DNA of 64,000 bases, taken from Cognatundibacterium curvum (GTDB taxonomy: Bacteria; Pseudomonadota; Gammaproteobacteria; Burkholderiales; Burkholderiaceae_D). Position 1 is the stretch's first letter; each line of letters opens with the position of its first letter. A model generated the notes under the pieces. It made no database searches. It was not told the DNA's origin and saw nothing but the letters and a program-made list of their open reading frames with translations. Position numbers and translations under genes: made by a program. Below, in pieces: positions 1-9,693 of the stretch. The stretch spans positions 62,001-126,000 of the forward strand of contig NZ_JACOGD010000001.1 of the NCBI RefSeq assembly GCF_014284235.1. Reading direction: 5' to 3'.

Positions 1-327
1 GAAATTCCAGCAGACAGACCAGAGCTGCAAGCCTGGCTGGCGCCTTTGAATCATGCATTGACTGCAGAAGCGGTACATGCCGAGCGCAAGGTGTCAAAGG
101 CGTTTGGCGGCAGTTGCCAGATTCCGCTGGCTGCGTATGCTCAGCCATCTGATGGTCAGGTACGTTTCCGCGCCATGATAGCCAGCGTGGATGGGCAGCA
201 CATAGCACGCGCAGATCTGACTGCACCTGCGGGTCAGACTGACAAACTCAGTCAGGAAGTCATCGCCATATTGAAGCAGCAGAATGCCGAAGAAATACTC
301 GCATTGTGCCGTAGCCAGGATGCCTGA
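1..327 (+). CDS. hemC: Hydroxymethylbilane synthase, C-terminal part
   Basis: This is the end of porphobilinogen deaminase, the cytosolic enzyme that joins four porphobilinogens into hydroxymethylbilane in tetrapyrrole synthesis. The window begins inside the gene, so the reading frame is open from base 1 and about 108 codons remain. The segment FGGSCQIPLAAYA carries the cysteine that binds the dipyrromethane cofactor covalently (typical motif GGSCQ-P), and it is followed by the small C-terminal domain. The stop overlaps the start of hemD by 8 bases, so the two are probably translationally coupled. The promoter lies outside the window. Confidence 0.93.
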   Translation, partial: EIPADRPELQAWLAPLNHALTAEAVHAERKVSKAFGGSCQIPLAAYAQPSDGQVRFRAMIASVDGQHIARADLTAPAGQTDKLSQEVIAILKQQNAEEILALCRSQDA

Positions 328-1108
328 ATTGATGGCAACTGGCAGGCCGGTCGTCATTACCCGCCCCCTGAAACAAGGTGTGCTGTTTCAGCAGCGGCTT
401 AGTCAGGCGGGCTTGTCGGGCGTGCTGTTTCCTTTATTGGATATTGCTGAGCTGCCGGATACTACTGCATTGCGTGCTTCACCAGCCTGCCTGGATGATT
501 ATGCGATGGTTGCGTTTGTGAGTCCGAATGCGATCGATCACTATTTCGAGCACCTTCAGTCATGGCCGCAGCAAGTCGATATTGCTGTGATGGGGGCGGG
601 TGGTGTTGCGGCATTGCAGGCATATGCAGATAAACTGCGGGGTGTGCGCATTATCAGCCCAACTAATCCGCTGAAGACAGATTCTGAAACTTTGCTGGAA
701 GAGCTGGATTTGCGGCGACTGGCTGGCAAGCGGGTATTGATCGTACGCGGACAAAGCGGACGAGAGTTCCTGGCTGATGCCTTGCGCTCTCATGGTGTGC
801 AGGTGGATCAACTACCCGCTTATTTGCGTAGTGAGCCTGCTTTTGATGCGCAACGACAACAGCAATTACATGAACTGATCAGGCAGCAGGCAATCTGGGT
901 GATTACCAGTTCAGAGGCTTTACGGACTTTGGATCGCTGGATCAGACAGTCAGGTGAGGATATAATCGTGGCAAATATGCAAGGTCAGCATTTACTGGTG
1001 CCGCACCGCCGAATTGCTGAAACGGCGCAACAGCTTGGATTTCATTCAATTACTTTAACTGGCTCAGGCGACGAACAGTTGCTTGTCGCGTTACAATCGC
1101 AGATATGA
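320..1108 (+). CDS. hemD: Uroporphyrinogen-III synthase
   Basis: HemD cyclises hydroxymethylbilane to uroporphyrinogen III, inverting ring D. The protein of about 262 residues starts MPELMATGRPVVITRPL, a typical HemD N-terminus, and has the two-domain alpha/beta layout. FVSPNAI (first domain) and VITSSEAL (second domain) match family signatures. The open frame extends upstream into hemC, but the ATG at 320 gives a normal length; an ATG at 332 is also possible. The end overlaps hemX by 4 bases (ATGA). Order and coupling fit the beta/gammaproteobacterial heme operon. Confidence 0.9.
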   Translation: MPELMATGRPVVITRPLKQGVLFQQRLSQAGLSGVLFPLLDIAELPDTTALRASPACLDDYAMVAFVSPNAIDHYFEHLQSWPQQVDIAVMGAGGVAALQAYADKLRGVRIISPTNPLKTDSETLLEELDLRRLAGKRVLIVRGQSGREFLADALRSHGVQVDQLPAYLRSEPAFDAQRQQQLHELIRQQAIWVITSSEALRTLDRWIRQSGEDIIVANMQGQHLLVPHRRIAETAQQLGFHSITLTGSGDEQLLVALQSQI

Positions 1109-2259
1109 ACGAATCGCACAATAATCCAGGCGTTCCGCCTGTAGCTCAGGAGTCTGCAACTACGTCAGCCGTTGCAGATGGTCCGGCTTCCCGTCAAGAA
1201 GCGCCTAACTCTGGCTGGACTCAGCCGGCCTACCTGTTTTCGGGTGTGCTGGCACTGTTGCTGGCCGCCAACTGGTGGAGCTCGCAAAATCAGATCAGCA
1301 ATCTGAAGGAAGAGGTCGCCAAACGTTTGCTGAACGCGGATGCATCCAGTACCGAAACCCGTTTGCTGGCAAAAAATTCCCAGGACATCACCAAGGAAAT
1401 CCAGACTAAGGTAATTTTGCTGGAAGGTAAACAAACCGAGGCACAAAGCCAGCAACTGGCTTTGGAGCAGCTGTACCAGGATTTGTCTAAAAACCGCGAT
1501 GAATGGGCGCTGGCGGAGATCGAACAGGTGCTCGCGACTGCGAGTCAGCAATTGCAATTAGCTGGCAATGTACAGGGTGCATTGATCGCATTGCAGAATG
1601 CTGATAGCCGCCTGGCAAAATCGGATAAGCCGCAATTCATTACCATCCGCCGCGCCATTGCCAAAGACATCGATAAGCTGAAGTCGCTGCCGGCGCTGGA
1701 TCTGGCTGGTATTGCACTGCGACTCGACAGTGCGATTGCGCAAATCGACCACATTCCTTTGTGGTCTGACGAAAAATCAATTACGACGGCGACCCCACCC
1801 AAAGCCCCTTTGCGTGTATTACCAAAATCCAAGGCTGCAGATAAAGCGGGCAAGGAAAATAAGGATGAGGAACTGACCTGGACTATGCGCGCGCAGGATT
1901 CCTGGCAAAGTTTTTCTTCGGAGATGTGGGGTGAGGTGAAGCAATTGATACGGGTGCGTAATGTGGAGACGCCTGAAGCCTTGCTGCTGGCACCGAATCA
2001 GTCTTATTTCGCACGCGAAAATCTCAAACTCAGATTGCTGAACGCCAGACTGGCCTTGTTGTCGCGCAATGAAAGCGTATTCCGCAACGATATGATCCTT
2101 GCGCAGGATGGACTGTCTAAGTACTTCGATACCCGAGCCAAACAGACACAAACGGTACAGGCCTTGCTGCGCCAGATTCAGGGCAGTAATCTGTCGATAG
2201 AAATGCCTACTTTAGTGGAAAGCCTGAATGCTGTCCGTAACTACAAGGTGAAGCCATAA
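1105..2259 (+). CDS. hemX: HemX family membrane protein of the heme operon
   Basis: This 384-residue protein is annotated in many genomes as uroporphyrinogen-III C-methyltransferase, but it has no methyltransferase domain. It has an acidic, polar N-terminus of about 40 residues and one membrane helix at about 42-60 (PAYLFSGVLALLLAANWW). A long coiled-coil region rich in Q, E, L and A follows, at about 65-160, then a periplasmic domain. That is the HemX architecture. It overlaps hemD by 4 bases and abuts hemY with no gap, so the four heme genes are surely one transcript. Its biochemical role is not established; a scaffold or regulatory role in heme synthesis is only inferred. Confidence 0.85.
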   Translation: MNESHNNPGVPPVAQESATTSAVADGPASRQEAPNSGWTQPAYLFSGVLALLLAANWWSSQNQISNLKEEVAKRLLNADASSTETRLLAKNSQDITKEIQTKVILLEGKQTEAQSQQLALEQLYQDLSKNRDEWALAEIEQVLATASQQLQLAGNVQGALIALQNADSRLAKSDKPQFITIRRAIAKDIDKLKSLPALDLAGIALRLDSAIAQIDHIPLWSDEKSITTATPPKAPLRVLPKSKAADKAGKENKDEELTWTMRAQDSWQSFSSEMWGEVKQLIRVRNVETPEALLLAPNQSYFARENLKLRLLNARLALLSRNESVFRNDMILAQDGLSKYFDTRAKQTQTVQALLRQIQGSNLSIEMPTLVESLNAVRNYKVKP

Positions 2260-3456
2260 ATGACGATTTTTATCCGGCTTCTTATTTTATTTGCACTGGC
2301 AGTCGGCCTTGCCATCGGAGCCCGCTTCAATCCGGGTAATGTCGTGCTGTTCTATCCGCCTTATCGGATAGATTTGTCACTGAATTTGTTCCTGGTTGGT
2401 TTGTTGTTGCTGTTTGTAGTTGGCTACCTGGTACTGGCTGCGATCAAAACGACGCGTGATATGCCAGCCAGGGTTGCCGCTTACCGCCAGGGCAAGCGTG
2501 AACGTGATGCCAATAAAGCCTTACGTGAATCCCTGAGAACTTTGTTTGAGGGCCGTTTTGGGTATGCAGAAAAGGCGGCGGCACGGGCAGCAGAGTTGCC
2601 TGAAAATGCAGGTGTGGCTGCCTTAATCGCTGCCAGAGCTGCACATCATATGGGGCAATTTGCGCGACGTGATAAATGGCTGTCCAGTGCAGAAGCTGAT
2701 GCCAGCCATAAAGTTGCGCGCCTGGTCAGTGCGACCGAGCTGTACGTGGATCAGCATGAGTCAGATAAGGCATTGGAAGCAGTCAAAGAGCTGCATGCCA
2801 ATGGCAGCCGCCATATTCAGGTGCTGCGCTGGGCCTTAAAAGCGAATCAGCAAGCAAGACGCTGGGCGGATGTGCTCAAATTAGTCCGTACTCTGGATAA
2901 ACATCACGCGCTGCACCCGGCCTTGTCAAATCGCCTTAAAGAGTTGGCGTATGAGGATTTGCTGCGTGATCACGCGCATGATGCAGAATCTATCCGCCGC
3001 GTTTGGTATGAAATTCCAGCTGCCGACCGTAAATCGGTGACGGTTGCCTATCATGCGGCGCTGGCATTTAATGGACGTGGTTTGTTTGATGATGCGCGTG
3101 ATATCGTCGAAAAAGCCTTGCAGACAGAGTGGGATGAGCGCTTGTTACGCGCTTACCGGGATGCCGCTGCCGCTGAGGGTTCCGCTGCTTTATTGTCACA
3201 AATTGAACATTGTGAAAAATGGCTGCTCGAACATCCTACCGATCCTGAACTGGCATTGAGCCTTGGCAGCTTGTGCTTCCGTCAGAAATTATGGGGCAAG
3301 GCGCAAAGGCATATGGAGCAGGCATTGTCTGACGCGATTTCGGCAAGTACCGTCAGAGAGGCCAATCTTAAACTGGCTCAGTTGCATGAAGCGCTGGGGC
3401 AGGATGAGGAAGCGGCTTATCACTATCGCCAATGTGCCATTGCGACCACCTTGTAA
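2260..3456 (+). CDS. hemY: HemY family TPR membrane protein
   Basis: This is the proteobacterial HemY of 398 residues, unrelated to the protoporphyrinogen oxidase that bears the same name in Bacillus. Two membrane helices lie in the first 65 residues (IRLLILFALAVGLAIG and NLFLVGLLLLFVVGYLVL). A long helical region with tetratricopeptide-like repeats follows, for example LALSLGSLCFRQKLWGKAQ and LAQLHEALGQDEEAAYHY. The start ATG lies directly after the hemX stop. The family is linked to late protoheme synthesis by gene context; the molecular function is unresolved. Confidence 0.87.
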   Translation: MTIFIRLLILFALAVGLAIGARFNPGNVVLFYPPYRIDLSLNLFLVGLLLLFVVGYLVLAAIKTTRDMPARVAAYRQGKRERDANKALRESLRTLFEGRFGYAEKAAARAAELPENAGVAALIAARAAHHMGQFARRDKWLSSAEADASHKVARLVSATELYVDQHESDKALEAVKELHANGSRHIQVLRWALKANQQARRWADVLKLVRTLDKHHALHPALSNRLKELAYEDLLRDHAHDAESIRRVWYEIPAADRKSVTVAYHAALAFNGRGLFDDARDIVEKALQTEWDERLLRAYRDAAAAEGSAALLSQIEHCEKWLLEHPTDPELALSLGSLCFRQKLWGKAQRHMEQALSDAISASTVREANLKLAQLHEALGQDEEAAYHYRQCAIATTL

Positions 3457-3494
3457 ATTATCTGGTTTGATACCCTGGTGTTTTCTATATGCAC

Positions 3495-3525
3495 TGCACA
3501 ATTGGTGGCGGAAAGCCGATATAAT
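3495..3525 (+). promoter_or_regulatory. Putative sigma-70 promoter of ppa
   Basis: A perfect TATAAT box lies at 3520-3525, about 50 bases before the ppa start. The best -35 match is TGCACA at 3495-3500, with a long 19-base spacer. The assignment rests mainly on the perfect -10 box and on its position in the hemY-ppa gap. The ribosome binding site of ppa is weak (AGAGTG). Confidence 0.5.
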
Positions 3526-3574
3526 TCTCACGAAATAATTTTCAAACTTCCTGATTTTTAATAGAAAGAGTGAC

Positions 3575-4105
3575 ATGAGCTTGAATAACGTTCCTGCAGG
3601 TCGTGATCTGCCAAATGATTTCAACGTAATTATTGAAATCCCTATGAATTCCGATCCGATCAAGTATGAAGTTGACAAAGATACCGGTGCTATTTTTGTT
3701 GATCGCTTCATGGGAACAGCAATGCATTACCCATGCAACTACGGCTATGTTCCTCAAACCATCGCTGGTGATGGCGATCCGGTCGACGTACTGGTGATCA
3801 CACCATTCCCGCTGATTCCAGGTGTAGTTATCCGTTGCCGTGCAATTGGCGTACTGAAGATGACTGATGAAGCCGGTAACGATGCGAAGGTGTTGGCTGT
3901 TCCAGTTGATAAAATCCTGCCTATTTACGCAAACCTGCAAAAGCCTTCTGATTTGAATGAATTGCAATTGCGCCAGATCCAGCATTTCTTTGAACATTAC
4001 AAAGATCTGGAAAAAGGCAAATGGGTCAAGGTTGAAGGTTGGGGCGATGTGGAAGAAGCACGCAAGGAAATCCTTGACGGCGTGGCAAATTTCCAAAAGG
4101 CCTGA
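3575..4105 (+). CDS. ppa: Inorganic pyrophosphatase
   Basis: This soluble family I pyrophosphatase of 176 residues hydrolyses pyrophosphate and so drives biosynthetic reactions. The metal-binding signature [10 protein letters not shown] is intact (D-D-P-V-D-V). So are [12 protein letters not shown] before it and the strongly conserved C-terminal run [20 protein letters not shown]. The length matches the E. coli enzyme (176). It is a single-gene unit with its own likely promoter and a strong terminator 14 bases after the stop. Confidence 0.97.
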   Translation: MSLNNVPAGRDLPNDFNVIIEIPMNSDPIKYEVDKDTGAIFVDRFMGTAMHYPCNYGYVPQTIAGDGDPVDVLVITPFPLIPGVVIRCRAIGVLKMTDEAGNDAKVLAVPVDKILPIYANLQKPSDLNELQLRQIQHFFEHYKDLEKGKWVKVEGWGDVEEARKEILDGVANFQKA

Positions 4106-4119
4106 TACGTTTTTCCAAT

Positions 4120-4149
4120 AAAAAATGCGACCTGAGGGTCGCATTTTTT
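4120..4149. terminator. Rho-independent terminator after ppa, bidirectional
   Basis: A perfect 13-base stem AAAAAATGCGACC / GGTCGCATTTTTT closes a TGAG loop. A-rich and T-rich flanks let it work on both strands, ending ppa and the convergent kinase gene. Confidence 0.9.
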
Positions 4150-4176
4150 ATTGCTGCCAACCAGTCAGCGAGAAAT

Positions 4177-5217
4177 TCAATGGCGCAAATTGTAGTAAAC
4201 GGCACATATCAAAGCGAGACCAATCGCTGCGGCACTGATCCAGCTTATTCCGCTTTTTTCACCTGAGGTTCCCTTTTCAGCAAATTGTTCAGTCTTGCTT
4301 CTTGCACCTTTGCGCTTGAGCTTTTTATCGCGCTCCAGAAATTTTTGCAGTGCTTGCGACATTTCCTCCGCACTTTGGTAGCGGGCTGCCGTATCTTTGC
4401 TCATCGCTTTCATGACGATGCGGGATAAAGAATCCGGAATATTGGGGCTGATTTCAGATGGGGATTTCGGGGTTTTTTGTATGATCTGCTGCAGCAGCTT
4501 GTTGATGTCATTCGACTGGAATGGCTTTTGGCAGGTCAGCATTTCATACATGACTGCACCCAGCGAATACACATCAGTCAGTGCAGTGACAGGCTTACCC
4601 ATCGCTTGTTCTGGCGACATGTAGTTGGGTGTACCGAGGATATTGTTATTAAACAGGGTAACGTCGCCGGTTTTGCCTTCTTCCAGAATACGGTTAGGCG
4701 CACGCGCAATGCCGAAATCCAGCACTTTTGGCTGTTGATTTGATGCAATGAAGATATTTCCGGGCTTGATGTCGCGATGTATCACACCGTTAGCATGGGC
4801 ATAAGCCAGCGCATCTGCGATTTTTTGCATGACGGAGGCTGTCTCGATAATGTCGAATTGCCGTCCAGATGCCAGTTCGTCGCGCAAATCCTTGCCTGGC
4901 AGGAATTCCATTGCGATGAAAGTAGTGCCGCCTTCACTCGATGCATCAAATATGGTCACAATATTTGGATGTGATAAGCGTCCTGCGGCCCTTGCTTCAT
5001 TAATAAACTGATGCTCACGCTGCTTTTTGTCTGCAAGCGTTGTGCTGGTGTTTAGTATTTTTATTGCAACATCCCGGTCTATAACTGGATCATGTCCCAG
5101 ATAAACCGTGCCATTGGTGCCTGTGCCGAGTTTTTCTGTTAAGTAGAAGCGACCCACGCGTTTATTGAGTGGCGCGGCTGCCTGGGAACTTTCCTGGGGT
5201 GTTAAATTATTTTGCAT
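4177..5217 (-). CDS. Membrane-anchored serine/threonine protein kinase
   Basis: This is a Hanks-type (PknB-like) kinase of 346 residues. The glycine loop LGTGTNGTVYLG is at 30-41, the ATP lysine is K53 in VAIKIL, the catalytic loop HRDIKPGN has D149, and DFG is at 167-169. The activation segment ends in SPEQA, the usual bacterial variant of APE. After the kinase domain (about 24-290) comes a Lys/Arg-rich stretch and one membrane helix at the extreme C-terminus (about 322-343) with almost nothing after it, so it is a tail anchor without an extracellular sensor. It lies 36 bases after the FemAB-like gene and probably shares its transcript. The substrate is unknown. Confidence 0.9.
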   Translation of the reverse strand: MQNNLTPQESSQAAAPLNKRVGRFYLTEKLGTGTNGTVYLGHDPVIDRDVAIKILNTSTTLADKKQREHQFINEARAAGRLSHPNIVTIFDASSEGGTTFIAMEFLPGKDLRDELASGRQFDIIETASVMQKIADALAYAHANGVIHRDIKPGNIFIASNQQPKVLDFGIARAPNRILEEGKTGDVTLFNNNILGTPNYMSPEQAMGKPVTALTDVYSLGAVMYEMLTCQKPFQSNDINKLLQQIIQKTPKSPSEISPNIPDSLSRIVMKAMSKDTAARYQSAEEMSQALQKFLERDKKLKRKGARSKTEQFAEKGTSGEKSGISWISAAAIGLALICAVYYNLRH

Positions 5218-5253
5218 TTGCGCAGAATGCCTTGAAGCATCAAAAAATTCAAG

Positions 5254-6396
5254 TTATTCCTCTTCCTGAGAGGGAAAATGGCGATATGCCTGATGCTGTA
5301 GCAGCACTTGCCGGTATTCCTGCATCTCGATTTCTTCTCTGTTCAGAAAATCCTGTATCGCATCACGAAAGCCCGGGTGGTGAATGTAATGCGCGGAATA
5401 CGTCGTTTCTGGCTGAAATCCGCGTGCCAGCTTGTGTTCACCCTGGGCACCGCCTTCAAACCACTGTATGCCTTCGCGTATACACAAGTCCAGCCCCTGA
5501 TAGTAAGCAGTTTCAAAGTGAAGACAGGGATGGTCTTCCACACAACCCCAGTAGCGACCATACAATCTGTGTTCAGATCGCAGAAAAAGTGCTGCTGCAA
5601 CCGGCTGTCCTTCCAGGGAAGCAATGACCATATGCAAAGCGGCGGGGATCTCCGCGCCTAAACGTAAAAAGAAGTCCAGATTCAGATAGGGGCTGGAGTG
5701 ATGATTGCGATAGGTCAGGTCATAACAGCGCTTAAAGAATAACCAGTGCGCTTCCTGTAATTCGTTCCCCTTCAGATGTTGAAACTGAAAGCCGCGTTCC
5801 TGAACTTTCTTACGCTCACTGCGTATGTTTTTTCTGCGCTTTTTATCGAGTGTGAGCAAGAAATCGTCAAAACTCTGGTAATCCTGATTTTTCCAATGAA
5901 ACTGTATTCCCTGTCGGCACGAAAAGCCTGCTTGCGCCAGCGCTGCTTGCTGGCCTTCAGGCAGAAAAAGGACATGGCAGGACGAATAGTTGCCTGATTC
6001 GCATAAATGCCGTAACGCGGCCAGCAGCATGTGCAATGCTGGTTCATCTGTGGCAAGCAGGCGCGGTCCGGGAATCGGGGAGAATGGCACTGCGCTCAAG
6101 AGCTTGGGGTAGTAGGGGAGCTGGTGTTGCTGGTAGGCGCGCGCCCAGGCCCAGTCGAATACGTATTCACCATAAGAATGGCTTTTGCTATACATCAGGC
6201 AGGCCGCGACCAGCTCCTGCCCATCCCAGATCGTAAGATGCTGTTCCTGCCAGCCAGTCTCAGGTGTGGCGCTGCCGGATTGATGTAAGGCGTCCAGAAA
6301 GGCATATTGCAGGAAGGGATCGTCACATTTGGCTGCGAGTAACAGCCGGTTCCACACTTCTTTGCCGATATCAGAAAGTGAAGTGATGACGCGCAT
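5254..6396 (-). CDS. FemAB/GNAT-like peptidogalycan-type acyltransferase (DUF482)
   Basis: A protein of about 380 residues with the duplicated GNAT fold of the DUF482 family (PF04339, related to FemAB aminoacyltransferases). Typical segments are SPIPGPRLLA, KKRRKNIRSERKKV and WFEGGAQGEHKLARGF. No signal peptide or membrane segment is seen, so it should be cytoplasmic. The frame stays open to an ATG at 6429, but the ATG at 6396 (MRVITSLSDIG) fits the usual family N-terminus better. The gene is divergent from nadE and 36 bases before the kinase gene. The acyl donor and acceptor are not known for this family; modification of an envelope precursor is a guess from FemAB. Confidence 0.82.
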   Translation of the reverse strand: MRVITSLSDIGKEVWNRLLLAAKCDDPFLQYAFLDALHQSGSATPETGWQEQHLTIWDGQELVAACLMYSKSHSYGEYVFDWAWARAYQQHQLPYYPKLLSAVPFSPIPGPRLLATDEPALHMLLAALRHLCESGNYSSCHVLFLPEGQQAALAQAGFSCRQGIQFHWKNQDYQSFDDFLLTLDKKRRKNIRSERKKVQERGFQFQHLKGNELQEAHWLFFKRCYDLTYRNHHSSPYLNLDFFLRLGAEIPAALHMVIASLEGQPVAAALFLRSEHRLYGRYWGCVEDHPCLHFETAYYQGLDLCIREGIQWFEGGAQGEHKLARGFQPETTYSAHYIHHPGFRDAIQDFLNREEIEMQEYRQVLLQHQAYRHFPSQEEE

Positions 6397-6457
6397 GCGA
6401 TAATGTCGGTCTGTAGAAACACATTTCATATTGGCTTTACATCTGAATTAAACAAAA

Positions 6458-8074
6458 ATGACGACCACAAAAATTGCAATAGTACAGATGAATAGTACTG
6501 TCGGGGATTTGGCTGGCAATGCCGCGCAAATAATGGCGTATGCTGCCCAGGCTGCCAGCCAGGGCGCGAATATTATGGTTACGCCAGAATTGTCTCTGGC
6601 CGGATATCCGCCCGAGGACTTATTGCTCAGACCAGGATTCTATCAACAGACAGCCCTTGTTTTGGAGAAACTCAAGCAAGACCTCATAGCTTATCCGGAT
6701 TTGCATGTGCTGGTCGGACATCCACATGAAGAGCAGGGTGCTTATTACAATGCGGTTTCGGTGCTGTCAGACGGGCAAATCAAAGCGCGTTATTTCAAAC
6801 ACAATTTGCCAAACAATATGGTGTTTGACGAGTTGCGCTATTTCCAGGCCGGACAGGAGGCCTGCGTATTCGAACTCAATGGCACGATGTTTGGCATCAA
6901 TATCTGTGAAGATACCTGGTTTAGTGCAGCGCCGGCCAAGGCAAAAGCTGCCGGTGCACAGGTCTTGCTGGTACCAAATGGTTCGCCTTACCACATGGGC
7001 AAGCAGGATCTGCGTTTGCAAGTTATGCGTGAACATGTGTCTTCGCAAGGTATGGCGCTGATCTATGCCAATTTAGTCGGCGGGCAGGATGAGTTGATTT
7101 TTGATGGTAACTCGTTTGCCTTAGACTCACAGGGTCAGCAAGTATTGAGCATGGAGCATTGCAAAGAAGAACTGGCAGTGTTGACGCTGGAGGACGGCGT
7201 ATTGCGCGCAAATGCAATTCCAGCACCAATCTCACTGGAAGCGCAGATTTACGCTGCGCTGGTGCTGGGTGTACGTGATTATGTGAATAAAAACGGCTTC
7301 CCCGGGGTGTTGCTGGGCTTGTCGGGCGGGGTTGATTCCGCGCTGACTTTGGCGATTGCCTGTGATGCACTCGGCGCGGATAAGGTGCGCGCGATCATGA
7401 TGCCTTCCCCTTACACAGCAGATATTTCCCTGACAGATTCGCGCGATATGGTGCAGCGTTTGGGTGTGCGCTATGATGAACTGTCTATCAGTCCTTGTTT
7501 TGATGCCTTCCGCGCTACTTTGCAACACGAGTTTCAGGGATTAAAAGAAGATACGACTGAAGAAAATATTCAGGCACGCATACGTGGCACGCTACTGATG
7601 GCCATGTCGAATAAGTACGGTTCGATTGTGTTGACGACAGGTAATAAGAGTGAAATGGCGGTTGGCTATTGCACCTTGTATGGTGATATGGCAGGGGGAT
7701 TTGCAGTAATCAAGGATATCGCCAAGACGCTGGTGTATCGTCTTTGTGCTTACCGCAATCAGATTTCTGAGGTGATACCTGAGCGCATCATCACACGTCC
7801 ACCTTCTGCAGAATTGCGCCCTGATCAAAAGGATCAGGATTCTTTACCACCCTATGAGATTTTGGATGGCATCATGCGTATGTACATGGAAGAGAATTGC
7901 TCGCGTGCTGACATTGTTGCTGCCGGTTATGCCTATGATGACGTGGAACGCATTACGCGCCTGATTAAACTGAACGAATATAAGCGCCGTCAGGCGCCAA
8001 TTGGCATCCGCATCACTCACCGCGCATTTGGGCGCGATTGGCGGCATCCGATCACGTCGAAGTTCCGTGATTGA
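6458..8074 (+). CDS. nadE: Glutamine-dependent NAD+ synthetase
   Basis: This 538-residue two-domain enzyme makes NAD+ from deamido-NAD+ with glutamine as nitrogen donor. The N-terminal nitrilase-type amidase domain (about 1-260) shows its catalytic triad: E in TPELSLAGYPPEDLL, K in YFKHNLPN and C in NICEDTW. The C-terminal synthetase domain has the ATP-pyrophosphatase loop GLSGGVDSALTLAIA and TTGNKSEMAVGYCTLYGD. The start ATG is only tens of bases from the divergent acetyltransferase, so the promoters must overlap. The P-II gene follows 48 bases later; nadE-glnB adjacency is familiar in betaproteobacteria. Confidence 0.96.
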   Translation: MTTTKIAIVQMNSTVGDLAGNAAQIMAYAAQAASQGANIMVTPELSLAGYPPEDLLLRPGFYQQTALVLEKLKQDLIAYPDLHVLVGHPHEEQGAYYNAVSVLSDGQIKARYFKHNLPNNMVFDELRYFQAGQEACVFELNGTMFGINICEDTWFSAAPAKAKAAGAQVLLVPNGSPYHMGKQDLRLQVMREHVSSQGMALIYANLVGGQDELIFDGNSFALDSQGQQVLSMEHCKEELAVLTLEDGVLRANAIPAPISLEAQIYAALVLGVRDYVNKNGFPGVLLGLSGGVDSALTLAIACDALGADKVRAIMMPSPYTADISLTDSRDMVQRLGVRYDELSISPCFDAFRATLQHEFQGLKEDTTEENIQARIRGTLLMAMSNKYGSIVLTTGNKSEMAVGYCTLYGDMAGGFAVIKDIAKTLVYRLCAYRNQISEVIPERIITRPPSAELRPDQKDQDSLPPYEILDGIMRMYMEENCSRADIVAAGYAYDDVERITRLIKLNEYKRRQAPIGIRITHRAFGRDWRHPITSKFRD

Positions 8075-8461
<387 letters not shown>

Positions 8462-8483
8462 TCCTAAATAAGTGAAGGCATTT

Positions 8484-9626
8484 ATGAGGGGCATTTTAGG
8501 CTTATTGTTTGCATTTCTATTGCTGACGTCTGCTACCGTGGTCTATGCCGATTCCGGTGTGACCGACAGCAAGATCCTCATCGGGCAATCGGCTGCATTT
8601 TCTGGTCCCGCTGCTCAGCTGGGAATACAAATGCATGCGGGTGCCAAGGCGTATTTCGACCATGTTAATGCCATTGGTGGTGTGTTTGGACGTAAGATCG
8701 AATTGATCAAGCGTGATGATCAATATGAGGCGGAATTGGCGGCTGCCAACACCAAGGCATTGATAGAGAAGGACGAAGTCTTTGCCTTGTTTGGTTATGT
8801 CGGTACGCCGACCAGTAATGCGGCACTCCCGATTTTTACTCAGGCCAAGGTTCCTTTTTTTGCGCCATTTTCCGGTGCGCAGTCTTTGCGTGAACCGTTC
8901 AATAAACTGATTTTTCACGTCAGAGCCAGTTATTTCGACGAAACCGAGCATCTTGTTGTTCAACTCATGAATACCGGGATTAAGCAAATTGCGGTGTTTT
9001 ATCAGAATGATGCTTACGGAAAAAATGGTTTGAATGGGATGGAGCGTGCGCTGAAAAAATTCAATGCCACTGTGGTGGATACCGCAACGGTAGAACGTAA
9101 TAGTCTGGACGTGACCAGGGCAGCGGATCGCCTGCTGGCGAAGCGTCCGGATGCAATCGTACAGGTCAGTGCTTATGCTTCCTGTGCTGCACTGATACGT
9201 GAAATGCGCAAGCGCGGCTATACCGGACAATTTTACAATTTGTCTTTCGTTGGCAGTCAGGCTTTGGCTGATACGCTGGGCAATGATGGGCCTGGCGTGA
9301 TGATTTCGCAAGTGGTGCCTTTCCCATGGTCTCCCAGCCACGCACCTATCGTCGCGGAATACACGAAAATTATGGCTAAGGCAGGCGTGACTGAGTTGAA
9401 TTTCTCCAGTCTGGAGGGTTTTATAGCGGCCAAAGTGTTCGTGGAAGGCTTACGTCGCGCTGGTCAGCATCTTACGCGGGAGAAACTGATCACGGCGTTA
9501 GAAACCATTAATTTGAAGTCTTATGATGCCGGCGGTTTCAATCTGCAGTTTTCAGCCACAAATCATAATGGCTCAAAATATGTGAATATGACCGTGATCG
9601 GCAAAGACCGTAAATTCAAGGATTGA
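8484..9626 (+). CDS. Periplasmic ligand-binding protein of an amino-acid-type ABC transporter
   Basis: A class I periplasmic binding protein of the LivJ/urea type (Peripla_BP_6), about 380 residues. A Sec signal peptide is clear (MRGILGLLFAFLLLTSATVVYA, cut before DSG). Typical segments are KILIGQSAAFSGPAAQLG at the mature N-terminus and FALFGYVGTPTSNAALPIF in the ligand cleft. The ATG at 8484 has GAAGG five bases upstream, better than the GTG at 8472. No permease or ATPase genes lie nearby, so it either serves a transporter encoded elsewhere or acts as a sensor protein. It follows P-II by 22 bases, possibly on the same transcript. The ligand is unknown. Confidence 0.88.
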   Translation: MRGILGLLFAFLLLTSATVVYADSGVTDSKILIGQSAAFSGPAAQLGIQMHAGAKAYFDHVNAIGGVFGRKIELIKRDDQYEAELAAANTKALIEKDEVFALFGYVGTPTSNAALPIFTQAKVPFFAPFSGAQSLREPFNKLIFHVRASYFDETEHLVVQLMNTGIKQIAVFYQNDAYGKNGLNGMERALKKFNATVVDTATVERNSLDVTRAADRLLAKRPDAIVQVSAYASCAALIREMRKRGYTGQFYNLSFVGSQALADTLGNDGPGVMISQVVPFPWSPSHAPIVAEYTKIMAKAGVTELNFSSLEGFIAAKVFVEGLRRAGQHLTREKLITALETINLKSYDAGGFNLQFSATNHNGSKYVNMTVIGKDRKFKD

Positions 9627-9663
9627 GGTGCGCCTGCTTTCTGTCTGGTGCTGTCAGTACCGA

Positions 9664-9693
9664 AAAAAAACTCCGGCATGCCGGAGTTTTTTT
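9664..9693. terminator. Bidirectional terminator between convergent genes
   Basis: A perfect palindrome CTCCGGCATGCCGGAG is flanked by eight A on the left and seven T on the right. It ends the binding-protein gene, and its right end overlaps the stop codon of the convergent Smr gene. Confidence 0.9.
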
